Shown here: positions 27,380 to 35,861 of the stretch, piece after piece | Numbering within the stretch: the stretch's first letter is position 1 | Layout of the letters: every line of letters begins with the position of its first letter | Assembly: GCF_017115165.1 (NCBI RefSeq) | Contig: NZ_JABXKF010000058.1 | Coordinates: 1-64,000, forward strand | Length of the DNA: 64,000 nucleotides | From: Nostoc sp. LPT | Lineage (GTDB): Bacteria; Cyanobacteriota; Cyanobacteriia; Cyanobacteriales; Nostocaceae | Direction: 5' to 3' | Made by a program: the position numbers and the translations under genes | The notes under the pieces: model-generated | Told to the model about the DNA's origin: nothing | The model's input: only the letters and a program-made list of their open reading frames with translations | Databases searched by the model: none

Positions 27380-29620
27380 ATGAGTACCGATTTTGTCCCC
27401 CAACCGCAGAACGACGATCGCTTTGTAGAAGAAGCGATCGATCTGTTACTGTTCTTGGAGCAGGAGTTGCCTAACTATACGAAAGACAGTAACCCTGGTA
27501 CAGCTTTGGCTCTCATGGAAGCTGCTCGCTCTCTGCATTCGATTGCCATAGCAGCCGAGCTAGATGCCATTGCCATAGTTGCGGCTGCATTAGAAGAGAT
27601 TTTTCAGCTTTTACATCAGTATCGGGCAACTGTCAACGCCTCAATCGCCTCCCTGTTGTCGGAAGGATTAGATTGCCTACAGATGCTGCTGATGGCATTT
27701 TTAACAGCCTCGCAAATTGACGAAGTAGAAATTCTGGAGCGGATGTCTGCCATTGTTGCTCGTCTACAAGCAGAGTTTGGCGATCGCCAACAAAGCGTTA
27801 TCCCCCAGGAAACAAACCTTGAAACATCGATAGAGCAACCGCAGGAATATCAACCAGTTATTCAGTTTGGCGATCGCTTGACCGAGGTAGAATCTTCTGC
27901 ATCTCTACCAGAGCAAGTTATGGTTAAAGATAAGGAAAACCCGAACAGAGAACTAATAAGTGAAGCTGGCAGCCTTTGTTACGTAGATACCGAGCAGCTT
28001 CTTGCCAAGGTAGGGGAACTAGCAAACCCGAAGGAGTATGGGGAAGGAGATTTTCATGCTTGGTTGGGGGATTTTTCCCTGCCTACTGAAACTTCTGTTG
28101 CATCCCTAGTTAAATCTTTTCCTGATCGCCATCCACTCTCTTTGCAAGAATCCATTTCTACCATTGTTGCAACAAGTATTCCAACCGCTACACCCATCAA
28201 TATTAAGCATCTCGAACAACTAAACACGCTAGTTGCAACATTATTAACTACATATAATCAGCAAGCCTGTCAGGAAGAACAACAACAACAGACGATCGGG
28301 CGGTTGCTCCGACAAGTTAAACGATTACAACACCTGCTGGATAATCTACAGGAATGGTCAGGACGTTTAGCAGCAATTTCAGATACCCTTTCTCCGCTAG
28401 CTGCTTCTAGCTCTCAGCAATTATACAGTACTTTTCAATCTGTTTTGGCCCAAGCGTCTCAGGTGGCATCAACTGTTCATTCCCTCAATAACAATCATCA
28501 TCAACTCAAACAAGAACTGATACAGCAGGAAAAGTTGCTTAACCATTCTTCCAATTTAGTCAAAACAGTTACAACTATTCCTTTAAAAGTAGCCTTAGAA
28601 CCGTTGCATCGGCTTTGGTCTGAGTTACAAGCTCTACAAGATAAGTCTGCTAGACTACATTTACAAATTAGCGATATCCAAGTTGCTCGGGTATTTAGCG
28701 ATCGCCTCCATGCTCTTTTGTTGCATATAAGTTGCTATTTACTAGAGCAAAGTATTGAGTCTTGCCAAACACGCCAACAGCTAGGTAAAAATAGCAACGG
28801 TATTATTGAAATTCAAGTTTACCAGCAGGGAAATCAACTGATTATTGATGGCTGTGATGATGGTGCAGGACTTAACTTATCTCAAATTTATCAACAAGCT
28901 TCAGCCCAAGGACTCGTCCTGACAAAACCAGAGGATATCTTACAAGAACTAGTACTTGAACCAGAGGTTTCATCTGTTTTATGCGATCGTGCTGCCTTAG
29001 AGTTAGGAGTAGAATTAACTGAAGTTTGCAAGCAATTAACAGCTATTCAGGGAAGAATAGTATTGAAGTCTAAAGCTGGACATGGTACAGCCTTCTCGCT
29101 CCAAATTCCCCTCGATCAAAAAATTGCTCAACTTATCGTCTGTCAAGCTAACTCCAGAGTCTATGCATTTATTGCCGATTCTGTAGAGCAGATTTGTCTA
29201 TCCCAGTCGGAACAAATTATCCAAACTCAAGCGGGACGCATGTTATTTTTGCAGTCTTCTGGCAGATCCAGTGGCTTCCTTGGTTGTGCTCATGAGCATC
29301 TAACAACAGAAATGCTCGTCCCTATCCACTTATTGACTGATGTGCTGACTTGTCCTAACCACCTTCCCACCTCAGTTACTACTTACAGCACAGATACACT
29401 AAATGCTTTCAAACAGGATAAGCCTTTATTAGTATTTCGTTACTTAGACAAACGATGTGCTTTAGAATTAGATTGCATCATCGGCAAGCAATTCTCTACG
29501 ATCCATCCTCTGGGGGAAGCAATCCCAGTTGCTGCTTATATCCAAGGAACTAGCATTCTTGCCAATGGGCAACTTAGCCTGGTTTTGGATGGTCGCCTTC
29601 TCACAAAATCTCTCACTTGA
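27380..29620 (+). CDS. CheA-like protein with degraded kinase motifs
   Basis: A 746-residue protein with CheA layout: HPt-like region, linker, HATPase-like region, CheW-like C-terminus, no receiver. His53 remains, but its context is LHSIAIAAEL instead of HTIKG. In the ATP-binding region the N box reads LLHISCYLLEQSIE where active CheA has HMIRNAFDHG, so the key Asn is lost; DDGAG remains, and the second glycine motif is altered (LGVELTEVCKQL in place of GRGIGLDVV). It is therefore probably not an active kinase. It could be a structural partner of the intact CheA. Its frame is intact over 746 codons, which argues against a simple pseudogene. Confidence 0.72.
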   Translation: MSTDFVPQPQNDDRFVEEAIDLLLFLEQELPNYTKDSNPGTALALMEAARSLHSIAIAAELDAIAIVAAALEEIFQLLHQYRATVNASIASLLSEGLDCLQMLLMAFLTASQIDEVEILERMSAIVARLQAEFGDRQQSVIPQETNLETSIEQPQEYQPVIQFGDRLTEVESSASLPEQVMVKDKENPNRELISEAGSLCYVDTEQLLAKVGELANPKEYGEGDFHAWLGDFSLPTETSVASLVKSFPDRHPLSLQESISTIVATSIPTATPINIKHLEQLNTLVATLLTTYNQQACQEEQQQQTIGRLLRQVKRLQHLLDNLQEWSGRLAAISDTLSPLAASSSQQLYSTFQSVLAQASQVASTVHSLNNNHHQLKQELIQQEKLLNHSSNLVKTVTTIPLKVALEPLHRLWSELQALQDKSARLHLQISDIQVARVFSDRLHALLLHISCYLLEQSIESCQTRQQLGKNSNGIIEIQVYQQGNQLIIDGCDDGAGLNLSQIYQQASAQGLVLTKPEDILQELVLEPEVSSVLCDRAALELGVELTEVCKQLTAIQGRIVLKSKAGHGTAFSLQIPLDQKIAQLIVCQANSRVYAFIADSVEQICLSQSEQIIQTQAGRMLFLQSSGRSSGFLGCAHEHLTTEMLVPIHLLTDVLTCPNHLPTSVTTYSTDTLNAFKQDKPLLVFRYLDKRCALELDCIIGKQFSTIHPLGEAIPVAAYIQGTSILANGQLSLVLDGRLLTKSLT

Positions 29621-29696
29621 ACTAGCCACGTAAAACCGGCGATCGTCACAAGTCCTGTGAGATTGTGCTTGTAACACGCACTCCCAAGTAATAGAC

Positions 29697-29915
29697 GTGA
29701 GCAAAAAGAGGGGCTTCGGCATTCCTTGGCAACCGCGCCAGAACAGTGGCAAGACAACACCGATCCGCGTACCTATTGCGCTCAAAGATGACATTTTGGC
29801 TTACGCTAGAGCGGTAGATTCTAAAACGTCTCTGACAGGAGAAGCGATCGCAGTGCTTATCGAAATTTTGGGTTTAAAACCCCGTCCTAAAGGAGCGGCT
29901 TTTCAAGATCCTTGA
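29697..29915 (+). CDS. Small basic protein ending inside the IS200/IS605 left end
   Basis: A 72-residue protein with a GTG start: MSKKRGFGIPWQPRQNSGK, then TTPIRVPIALKDDILAYARA, a pattern like small ribbon-helix-helix DNA-binding proteins, though I cannot assign a family. The last 12 or so residues (PRPKGAAFQDP) fall within the left end of the transposon, and its stop overlaps the tnpA end. The natural C-terminus may have been replaced by the insertion. No ribosome site is obvious. Confidence 0.4.
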   Translation: MSKKRGFGIPWQPRQNSGKTTPIRVPIALKDDILAYARAVDSKTSLTGEAIAVLIEILGLKPRPKGAAFQDP

Positions 29916-30292
29916 ATATATTTTTTAAGAACTTCGAGTGGCGCACCACCAACAGAAGACACGAAGTAGCTAGGACTCCACAGGGCTTGTTTGCTATAGG
30001 GTTTTGGGTATCCGGCTTGACCGTACCTACGACTAGATACCCCTTTTAGTGCATTAACAATTTGAGATATTGAGAGCTTGGGCGGAAACTCAATTAATGC
30101 GTGAATGTGGTCAGATTCTCCGTTAAATTCAAGTACATTAAAATTCATCTTTTTTGACACTTCTATAAATGACGTGTGGATTAGTTCAAGGCTTTCAGCA
30201 GTAAAAATCTTCCTTCTATACTTAGTGATGCAGACCAAATGTATTTTTAGGTCTGAAACACTATGCCTTTCATGTCTTAAACTACTTGTCAT
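29903..30292 (-). CDS. tnpA: IS200/IS605 Y1 transposase TnpA
   Basis: A 129-residue HUH-type single-strand transposase. The HUH motif is His62 and His64 (DHIHALIEF), and the catalytic Tyr is Tyr125 (EVLKKYIQGS). KIHLVCITKYRRKIF is the typical N-terminal sequence. The protein has full family length with all catalytic residues, so the element is probably mobile. It acts on single-stranded hairpin ends as a dimer. Confidence 0.95.
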   Translation of the reverse strand: MTSSLRHERHSVSDLKIHLVCITKYRRKIFTAESLELIHTSFIEVSKKMNFNVLEFNGESDHIHALIEFPPKLSISQIVNALKGVSSRRYGQAGYPKPYSKQALWSPSYFVSSVGGAPLEVLKKYIQGS

Positions 30293-30343
30293 TTTTGACT
30301 GACCAATATAGAATATTTTAGCAAACCAATTTTAGCACAAGGA

Positions 30344-31564
30344 ATGAAAACTAGGTATCAGTATAGATTTTACCCAACAGACCAACAAGGACAGAGTTTA
30401 GCTCAGTTGTTTGGTTGTGTTCGGGTCGTCTGGAATGATGCTTTAGCTTTTTGCAAGCAGTCTGAAAAATTACCGGGATACAACAAACTCTCGGCAATAC
30501 TCACTCAAGCGAAAAAGACTGATGAGAGAAAATGGCTATCTGATGTTTCTTCAGTGCCATTACAGCAGTCTCTTAGGCATTTAGATGTTGCTTACAAAAA
30601 CTTTTTCAATTCTCGTAATGGGAAAAAAAAGGGTGGTAAAATTGGCGCACCAAGATTTAAGAAGAAAACTAACTCGCAGTCTGCTGAGTTTACTAAAGCA
30701 GCGTTTTCCATCACAGAAGGAGAGGTATATCTCGCTAAAATTGGAGCAATGAAGCCAATTTGGTCAAGAGAATTACCATCTGAACCTAGTTCAGTCACAG
30801 TAATTAAGGATTGCGCTAATCGCTATTTTTTGAGTTTTGTGGTAGAGGTTCAACCTATTCTTGCTGCTGCTAAAAACCAAAGTATCGGTATTGATTTGGG
30901 ATTAAAAACTTTTGCTGTAATAAGCAACGGAGAAAAGGCTCTCAGCCCTAACTATTCAAAGTGTGACCGCAAAATTCGTAAATTACAGCGAAAACTAGCG
31001 CGTCAACATAAAGGCTCAAAAAGAAGAAATAGAACTCGTGTAAGAATTGCTAAAATACACAACCAAATTTCCGATACTAGAAAAGACTTTTTACATAAGC
31101 TGTCAACCAAGATAATTAACGATAACCAAGTAATTGTTTTGGAAGATTTAAACGTATCAGGAATGGTAAAAAATCGTAGGCTATCTAGGGTGATTAGTTT
31201 GCAAGGATGGCGAGAATTTAGAATCCAATGCGCGGCCAAATCAGAAAAGTTTACCCGTGATTTCCGAGTAATAGACAGATGGCAACCAACAAGCCAAATA
31301 TGCTCATGCTGTGGTTTTCGTTGGGGGAAAATTGACCTATCTGTTCGCTCAATACTTTGCTTGAGTTGCGGTACTGAGCAAGAAAGAGATGAAAATGCTT
31401 CCAAAAACATAGAGATGGTCGGGATGGGGCATCGCCACGATCTTAAACGGACAGGGAGTGACTATAAGACTGTTTCGACAGCGAGTTACTGTGAACTGTC
31501 AAGTGTTTCTCCGACCTTCAAGGTCGGTGAGTATGTCAAAGTCGTAGATAAGATAAGAGAGTAA
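30344..31564 (+). CDS. tnpB: TnpB RNA-guided nuclease of IS200/IS605 element
   Basis: A 406-residue TnpB. RuvC-like catalytic residues are Asp184 (GIDLGLKTFAV), Glu267 (VLEDLNVSG) and Asp349 (ERDENASKNI). The zinc finger has two CxxC pairs (CSCC, CLSCG). The N-terminal helix-turn-helix region begins with YRFYPTDQQ. TnpB proteins are guided by an omega RNA derived from the element's right end and cut DNA near a short target motif, aiding element retention. All active-site residues are present. The RNA would cover the 3' end of this gene and the sequence after it. Confidence 0.95.
   Translation: MKTRYQYRFYPTDQQGQSLAQLFGCVRVVWNDALAFCKQSEKLPGYNKLSAILTQAKKTDERKWLSDVSSVPLQQSLRHLDVAYKNFFNSRNGKKKGGKIGAPRFKKKTNSQSAEFTKAAFSITEGEVYLAKIGAMKPIWSRELPSEPSSVTVIKDCANRYFLSFVVEVQPILAAAKNQSIGIDLGLKTFAVISNGEKALSPNYSKCDRKIRKLQRKLARQHKGSKRRNRTRVRIAKIHNQISDTRKDFLHKLSTKIINDNQVIVLEDLNVSGMVKNRRLSRVISLQGWREFRIQCAAKSEKFTRDFRVIDRWQPTSQICSCCGFRWGKIDLSVRSILCLSCGTEQERDENASKNIEMVGMGHRHDLKRTGSDYKTVSTASYCELSSVSPTFKVGEYVKVVDKIRE
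31511..31527 (+). repeat. Palindrome near tnpB 3' end, probable element right-end hairpin
   Basis: CCGACCTTCAAGGTCGG is a palindrome with a central C, inside the last 60 bases of tnpB. It is a candidate for the right-end hairpin bound by TnpA and for the 3' structured part of the omega RNA. Confidence 0.5.
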
Positions 31565-31588
31565 CATGCTCCTCACACACAAGTAGCA

Positions 31589-32917
31589 ATGACCTCAACC
31601 CTGCAGAAATTTCCTCGTCTCAATGCTCCGACGCTGCACAAGTTGCCCAATGGTTTGACAATCATTGCTGAGCAAATGCCAGTTGAAGCCGTAAACCTCA
31701 ACTTATGGATAAAAGTTGGTTCTGCTGTCGAACCTGATGCCATTAACGGCATGGCTCACTTTTTAGAACACATGATTTTTAAGGGAACAGAACAACTAGC
31801 TAGCGGCGAATTTGAACGTCGAATTGAAGAGCGGGGTGCTGTCACCAATGCTGCTACTAGCCAGGACTATACTCATTACTATATAACTACTGCCCCCAAA
31901 GATTTTGCCGAGCTTGCGCCACTACAAATAGATGTAGTATCAAATGCGAGTATTCCTAATGATGCCTTTGAACGTGAGCGATTGGTAGTTTTGGAAGAAA
32001 TTAGGCGTTCAGAGGATAATCCCCAACGGCGGACATTTCGGCGGGCGATGGAGACGGCCTTTGATTATCTACCCTATCGCCGTGCAGTATTGGGACCAGA
32101 ATCGGTGATTGCCGAACTTAAACCTCAGCAGATGCGAGATTTTCATACTAATTGGTATCAACCCCAGTCAATTACTGCCGTAGCTGTGGGCAATTTGCCC
32201 GTAGAAGAATTAATTGCAACTGTTGCAGAAGGATTTACAAAAGTCATTCCCCATTACCCCTTATCCCCAGAGGGGACGCCACCTTCCCCACTCTCCAGTA
32301 CAGACGCGATTAATCGTGTCTCTGCCCACTCCCCACTGAATCCTGAATCAGCATTTACAGAAATTGTTCGTCGAAAATTTATCGATGAAAGTCTGCAACA
32401 AGCAAGGCTAGTAATGGTTTGGCGGGTTCCAGGAATGACTCAGTTAGATCGCACCTATGGATTGGATATTTTAGCCGGAATTTTGGGCCACGGACGGACA
32501 TCAAGATTAGTGAGGGATTTACGAGAAGAACGGGGATTAGTTTCTTCGATTTCTGTGAGCAACATGAGCAACGAACTGCAAGGGATATTTTATATTTCAG
32601 CTAAATGTGCTGTAGAAAATTTAGCTGCTGTAGAGGATGCGATCGCTCAACACATTGGCAAAATACAAACAGAGTTGGTAACAGAATCAGAAATAGCTCG
32701 CGTGCAGCGACGAGTAGCCAACAGATTTATATTTAGTAACGAAACACCAAGCGATCGCTCTGGGTTGTATGGTTATTATCAATCTTTGGTGGGAGATTTG
32801 GAACCCGCTTTTAACTACCCAGCGATTATTCAGAGCCAAGATGCAACAAACTTGATGCAAGCAGCCAAAGAGTATCTATCTCCAGATGCTTATGGTGTAG
32901 TTTTCGTCAAGCCGTAA
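31589..32917 (+). CDS. M16-family zinc peptidase
   Basis: A 442-residue processing-peptidase-like protein. The inverted zinc motif HFLEH is at residues 57-61, and a downstream Glu is supplied in RLVVLEEIRR. Family sequences such as FHTNWYQPQSITAVAVGN and ILGHGRTSRLVRDLREERG follow. Cyanobacteria often carry two adjacent M16 genes; here only this catalytic type is seen, and tnpB lies just upstream. An insert at about residues 225-255 (PLSPEGTPPSPLSSTDAINR) is repeat-derived and not part of the family. The start ATG has no strong ribosome site, so the original promoter may have been displaced by the transposon. Confidence 0.88.
   Translation: MTSTLQKFPRLNAPTLHKLPNGLTIIAEQMPVEAVNLNLWIKVGSAVEPDAINGMAHFLEHMIFKGTEQLASGEFERRIEERGAVTNAATSQDYTHYYITTAPKDFAELAPLQIDVVSNASIPNDAFERERLVVLEEIRRSEDNPQRRTFRRAMETAFDYLPYRRAVLGPESVIAELKPQQMRDFHTNWYQPQSITAVAVGNLPVEELIATVAEGFTKVIPHYPLSPEGTPPSPLSSTDAINRVSAHSPLNPESAFTEIVRRKFIDESLQQARLVMVWRVPGMTQLDRTYGLDILAGILGHGRTSRLVRDLREERGLVSSISVSNMSNELQGIFYISAKCAVENLAAVEDAIAQHIGKIQTELVTESEIARVQRRVANRFIFSNETPSDRSGLYGYYQSLVGDLEPAFNYPAIIQSQDATNLMQAAKEYLSPDAYGVVFVKP
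32302..32321 (+). repeat. Palindromic repeat inserted in frame within the M16 peptidase gene
   Basis: AGACGCGATTAATCGTGTCT is a 20-base palindrome with one G-T pair, of a kind found widely in Nostoc intergenic DNA. It sits in a stretch of about 100 bases (32258-32355) with CCCCACTCCCC-like text, which adds about 30 residues to the peptidase without breaking the frame. Confidence 0.6.
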
Positions 32918-33238
32918 ATTAAGTATGGGGAATGGGGCAAAACAGTTCCGAGTTTCGAGTTCCTCGGCAAGCGAGTAAAGAAGTGAGATTCCCCACTCAG
33001 CACTCTAAGCCGAGGCACTCCTGAAGGGCATGGGGCATGGGGCATGGAGAAGAGGAAAATAATTAATTCGGACTTACGCAAAAACTCTCTAGAATTTTTA
33101 TTACTTCTCTGCGAGACGCTACACGAACGTGTCCTTTGCGTCTTTTGCGGTTCGTTTTTTCATAATTTTGCGTAAGTTCTATTAATAACCAATACCCAAT
33201 GCCCAGTTACTAATCTAAAATCCAAAATCCAAAATTGC
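32918..33238. other. Intergenic repeats after M16 peptidase
   Basis: No gene is supported in these 321 bases. The region holds GGGGCATGGGGCATGG low-complexity text (about 33026-33044), the MITE-like element at 33072-33177, and CCAAAATCCAAAATTGC text before the next start. Confidence 0.5.
33072..33177. repeat. MITE-like element with ACTTACGCA inverted ends, copy 2
   Basis: The ends ACTTACGCAAAA and TGCGTAAGT match those of the element at 8237-8357, and the core shares CTTTGCGTC text. Length is 106 bases. Flanking bases (GG on the left, TC on the right) give no obvious long target duplication. Confidence 0.6.
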
Positions 33239-34105
33239 ATGATGTGGACTCAAATCGACACCCATATTAGCCAGGTGACTGGCGAAAAATTTCAAAGTCA
33301 GCAACGGCGATCGGTTGGTGGCGGGTGTATCAACCAAGGTTATGCTGTTTCCAATGGTGAGATAACCTACTTCCTCAAGCTAAACCAGGCATCCCAAGTT
33401 GCGATGTTTGAAGCTGAGGCGTTGGGTTTAGAGCAAATGCTAGCAACAGCTAGTATTCGCGTTCCCAAACCAATTTGCTGGGGTACTGCTGATAATTCTA
33501 GCTACATCATCCTGGAATGGTTAGAACTTGGTAGCAGTAATACTAAATCCTGGGAAGAAATGGGGCGCAAATTGGCAGCAATGCACAAATCTCCCAGCAG
33601 TCAAGGTTTTGGTTGGAAAATTAACAATACCATTGGTTCCACACCCCAAATCAATACTTGGACAGCAGACTGGGTGGAATTTTATGTTAAACATCGCCTG
33701 GGTTATCAATTTCAATTAGCAAGGCGGCGGGGAGGTAATTTCCCTAAAGAAGATAAGTTATTAGCGGCGATTCCTGAATTGTTGGCAAATCGTCAAGTGC
33801 AACCTTCCTTGGTACATGGCGATTTATGGGGCGGAAATGCTGGGTGTACTGCGTCGGGAGAACCAGTGATATTCGATCCAGCAACTTATTTTGCAGATAG
33901 AGAAGTTGATATCGCCATGACAGAATTATTTGGTGGTTTCCCAGCAGCATTTTATAAAGGTTACAACGAGGTATTGCCGTTAGATGCAGGCTATGAGCAG
34001 AGAAAAACGCTCTATAACCTGTATCACATTCTGAATCACTTCAATTTATTTGGCGGCGGTTATGGTTCGCAAGCCAACCGGATGATTGACCAGATTTTGC
34101 GCTAA
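33239..34105 (+). CDS. Fructosamine kinase-like protein
   Basis: A 288-residue member of the fructosamine/ketosamine-3-kinase family, which phosphorylates sugar adducts on proteins so that they fall off (deglycation). Conserved features include VGGGCINQGYAV, the Brenner-type catalytic loop LVHGDLWGGNAG, the metal-binding FDPATYFADREVDIAMTELF and the C-terminal LYHILNHFNLFGGGY. Full length; no domain is missing. The first codons ATGATG allow either Met as start. It stands alone between repeats and the small toxin-antitoxin-like pair. Confidence 0.92.
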   Translation: MMWTQIDTHISQVTGEKFQSQQRRSVGGGCINQGYAVSNGEITYFLKLNQASQVAMFEAEALGLEQMLATASIRVPKPICWGTADNSSYIILEWLELGSSNTKSWEEMGRKLAAMHKSPSSQGFGWKINNTIGSTPQINTWTADWVEFYVKHRLGYQFQLARRRGGNFPKEDKLLAAIPELLANRQVQPSLVHGDLWGGNAGCTASGEPVIFDPATYFADREVDIAMTELFGGFPAAFYKGYNEVLPLDAGYEQRKTLYNLYHILNHFNLFGGGYGSQANRMIDQILR

Positions 34106-34125
34106 GTAGAAGATTGCAGAAACAC

Positions 34126-34452
34126 ATGAACACACGATTAGTTGATTCACTGCTGCAAATCATCACCTCCCTCACTCTGGAAGAACGTCTTTTACTGCAA
34201 GAACGGCTCAACAGTTTGGCAATTCAATTAACTCCAGATGTTTGTGGTGGGCAACCACGCATTCGCAACACCCGCATTCCTGTGTGGACACTAGTAGCTT
34301 TTCGCCAGCAAGGAGCAGATGATGCAGAATTGCTGCGTAATTATCCCACCCTCACCAATGATGATTTAACAACAGCATGGGCATACTACGCACAGCACGA
34401 GGAAGAATTAAATCGTGTGCTGGCTGTTATCAATGAGGACGATAATGCTTAA
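34126..34452 (+). CDS. DUF433 protein, probable antitoxin
   Basis: About 108 residues from the ATG at 34126 (the frame opens with a TTG 12 bases earlier). The DUF433 signature is clear: LTPDVCGGQPRIRNTRIPVW and LLRNYPTLTNDDLTTAWAYY. DUF433 proteins are helix-turn-helix proteins paired with DUF5615 (PIN-like) partners and behave as antitoxins by context. The stop overlaps the start of the DUF5615 gene by 8 bases, the standard pairing. Confidence 0.9.
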   Translation: MNTRLVDSLLQIITSLTLEERLLLQERLNSLAIQLTPDVCGGQPRIRNTRIPVWTLVAFRQQGADDAELLRNYPTLTNDDLTTAWAYYAQHEEELNRVLAVINEDDNA

Positions 34453-34826
34453 GCTTTACTCCAATGAGAACTTTCCAATGGATATGGTGCTAGAACTCCG
34501 CCAGCGTGGTTATGATGTCCTCACCTCCCAAGAAGCCGGACAAGCTAATCAAGGAATCCCAGATGAATATGTTCTTACCTTTGCAACCCAAAACCAGCGA
34601 GTCGTTATCACCCTCAATCGTGAGGACTTTATCGCCCTACACCGTAGCGGGATTTCTCACCAAGGCATAATCGTTTGTAAAACTGATAGAGACTACACAG
34701 GATGAAACACACGCTCTCTACGCCCATCTGCAACAAACAGAGGACTTGAAAAATCGCCTCATTCAAGTTAAAAAGCAGAATCAGCCCAAATCTAGCCAGC
34801 AAGTTTTCGTCATTCAGGAATATTAA
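34445..34826 (+). pseudogene. DUF5615 PIN-like toxin, frameshifted near the C-terminus
   Basis: The protein starts at ATG 34445 (MLKLYSNENFPMDMVLELR), with the family's Asp/Asn-rich motifs, and reads RVVITLNREDFIALHR. In the main frame it stops at 34703-34705 after DYTG. A shifted frame from 34698 continues with DETHALYAHLQ, then RLIQVKKQNQPKSS and VFVIQEY to a stop at 34824-34826, which is exactly the expected C-terminus. A small deletion near 34698-34702 explains the break. The truncated 86-residue product keeps the catalytic-looking part but loses the last helix. Confidence 0.75.
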
Positions 34827-34870
34827 CTAGATAATTAACAGAGCAGGCTTTTCGACCTACCCCACAAGAC

Positions 34871-35737
34871 TTAACTCCTAGTTTCGATATCGTATAACTG
34901 GCATAAGGTGAGGAGTTTTTGTTTGAGGCGATCGCGCACATTTTCAGGTAATATCACTACACAATCTGGCGCATACTGCATGACTTCGCGGCTAAACCAA
35001 AATGTACTAGATACTCGCCTGACAACTCGCCGGACTCGCGCTTTATCTGGTAGCCATTCATTAATATTGTCTTCTGGTTTAGCTTGATAGGCAAAAGCCA
35101 AGCCAGCAAATAAGTGCATCTCGACTTCGATCCGATCTAAATTTGAGTGCCACTCCCCCTCAATTGGTACGATTGCTGCTTCAGGGATGCGGTCTAGACG
35201 TAAGCACCAATTATGAATCAGTTCTGGTAAGTCCTGATTACCTTCCGTCTCATCACACCAACAGTCTAAATATTGTCGTCGCTCGTGCAAAGTAATTTGA
35301 GCATAACGAATACTGAAGCTCCAAAAGCGATCAGCAGCGTCGTGGTAGGAAATCTGAAAGGGTTGCTGGCGAAGGATATAACGCTCAATTTCCATCTGCC
35401 AAGGTGGAGGCGGAGTTTTTAAGAAACGTTCTATTTGTTTTCGTAGAGGAAGAGAAACTTCACTACGTTCTAAGAGCAAACTAGCAATGACTTGGGCCTC
35501 TTCAAGCTGTCCTGTATCCGTTAAGGTTTGGATAGCCTGGGCTAATACTCGAATACGGTTTTCTGACCAGTTGTTATTTGGGGCAACTAGAAATTGCTGA
35601 CGAGCGATCGCTTCTACCAATGCAGAAATATTCGGCCGCTCACCCCGCATCACACCTAACTCACGAGCGATCGCTTCAAGCTGAGATTTGTCTTCGTCAG
35701 AAATAGACAAAGTAATGGACTGACCTTTGCGGCTCAT
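34871..35737 (-). CDS. WYL-domain transcriptional regulator next to type I-D cas genes
   Basis: About 288 residues from ATG 35737, preceded by AGGAG at 5 bases spacing; a GTG two codons upstream is less likely. N-terminal region 5-50 resembles a ribbon-helix-helix or short DNA-binding segment (SITLSISDEDKSQLEAIARE). The C-terminal half is WYL-like (FQISYHDAADRFWSFSIRYA, RRQYLDCWCDE). It is divergent from cas3 with a 124-base shared promoter region. In Synechocystis a WYL-type protein beside its type I-D cluster was reported to repress it (from memory, Sll7009), so a repressor role is a fair inference here. Confidence 0.8.
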   Translation of the reverse strand: MSRKGQSITLSISDEDKSQLEAIARELGVMRGERPNISALVEAIARQQFLVAPNNNWSENRIRVLAQAIQTLTDTGQLEEAQVIASLLLERSEVSLPLRKQIERFLKTPPPPWQMEIERYILRQQPFQISYHDAADRFWSFSIRYAQITLHERRQYLDCWCDETEGNQDLPELIHNWCLRLDRIPEAAIVPIEGEWHSNLDRIEVEMHLFAGLAFAYQAKPEDNINEWLPDKARVRRVVRRVSSTFWFSREVMQYAPDCVVILPENVRDRLKQKLLTLCQLYDIETRS

Positions 35738-35861
35738 TAGCACTCCTTTTGCCTCCTACACGGACAATTTTATCTTTTGCCCTTGTCATTTTTTATTTTG
35801 TCTGCAATATTAGGTAAATAAGTCTAATACGGATAAATAAAATTTCCATACGGACAGAATT

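Larger units (their letters stand above)
29881..31590. mobile_element. IS200/IS605-family element with divergent tnpA and tnpB
   Basis: The element contains a Y1 transposase (minus) and a TnpB (plus) reading away from each other, the IS605-type layout. Palindromes near the ends are CCGTCCT/AGGAGCGG at 29882-29898, TTCAAG-ATC-CTTGAA at 29902-29916 and CCGACC/GGTCGG at 31511-31527. These families do not make target-site duplications and have no terminal inverted repeats, so exact ends cannot be fixed here; the limits given are estimates. The element sits between the chemosensory genes and an M16 peptidase gene that starts about 25 bases after tnpB. Confidence 0.8.
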
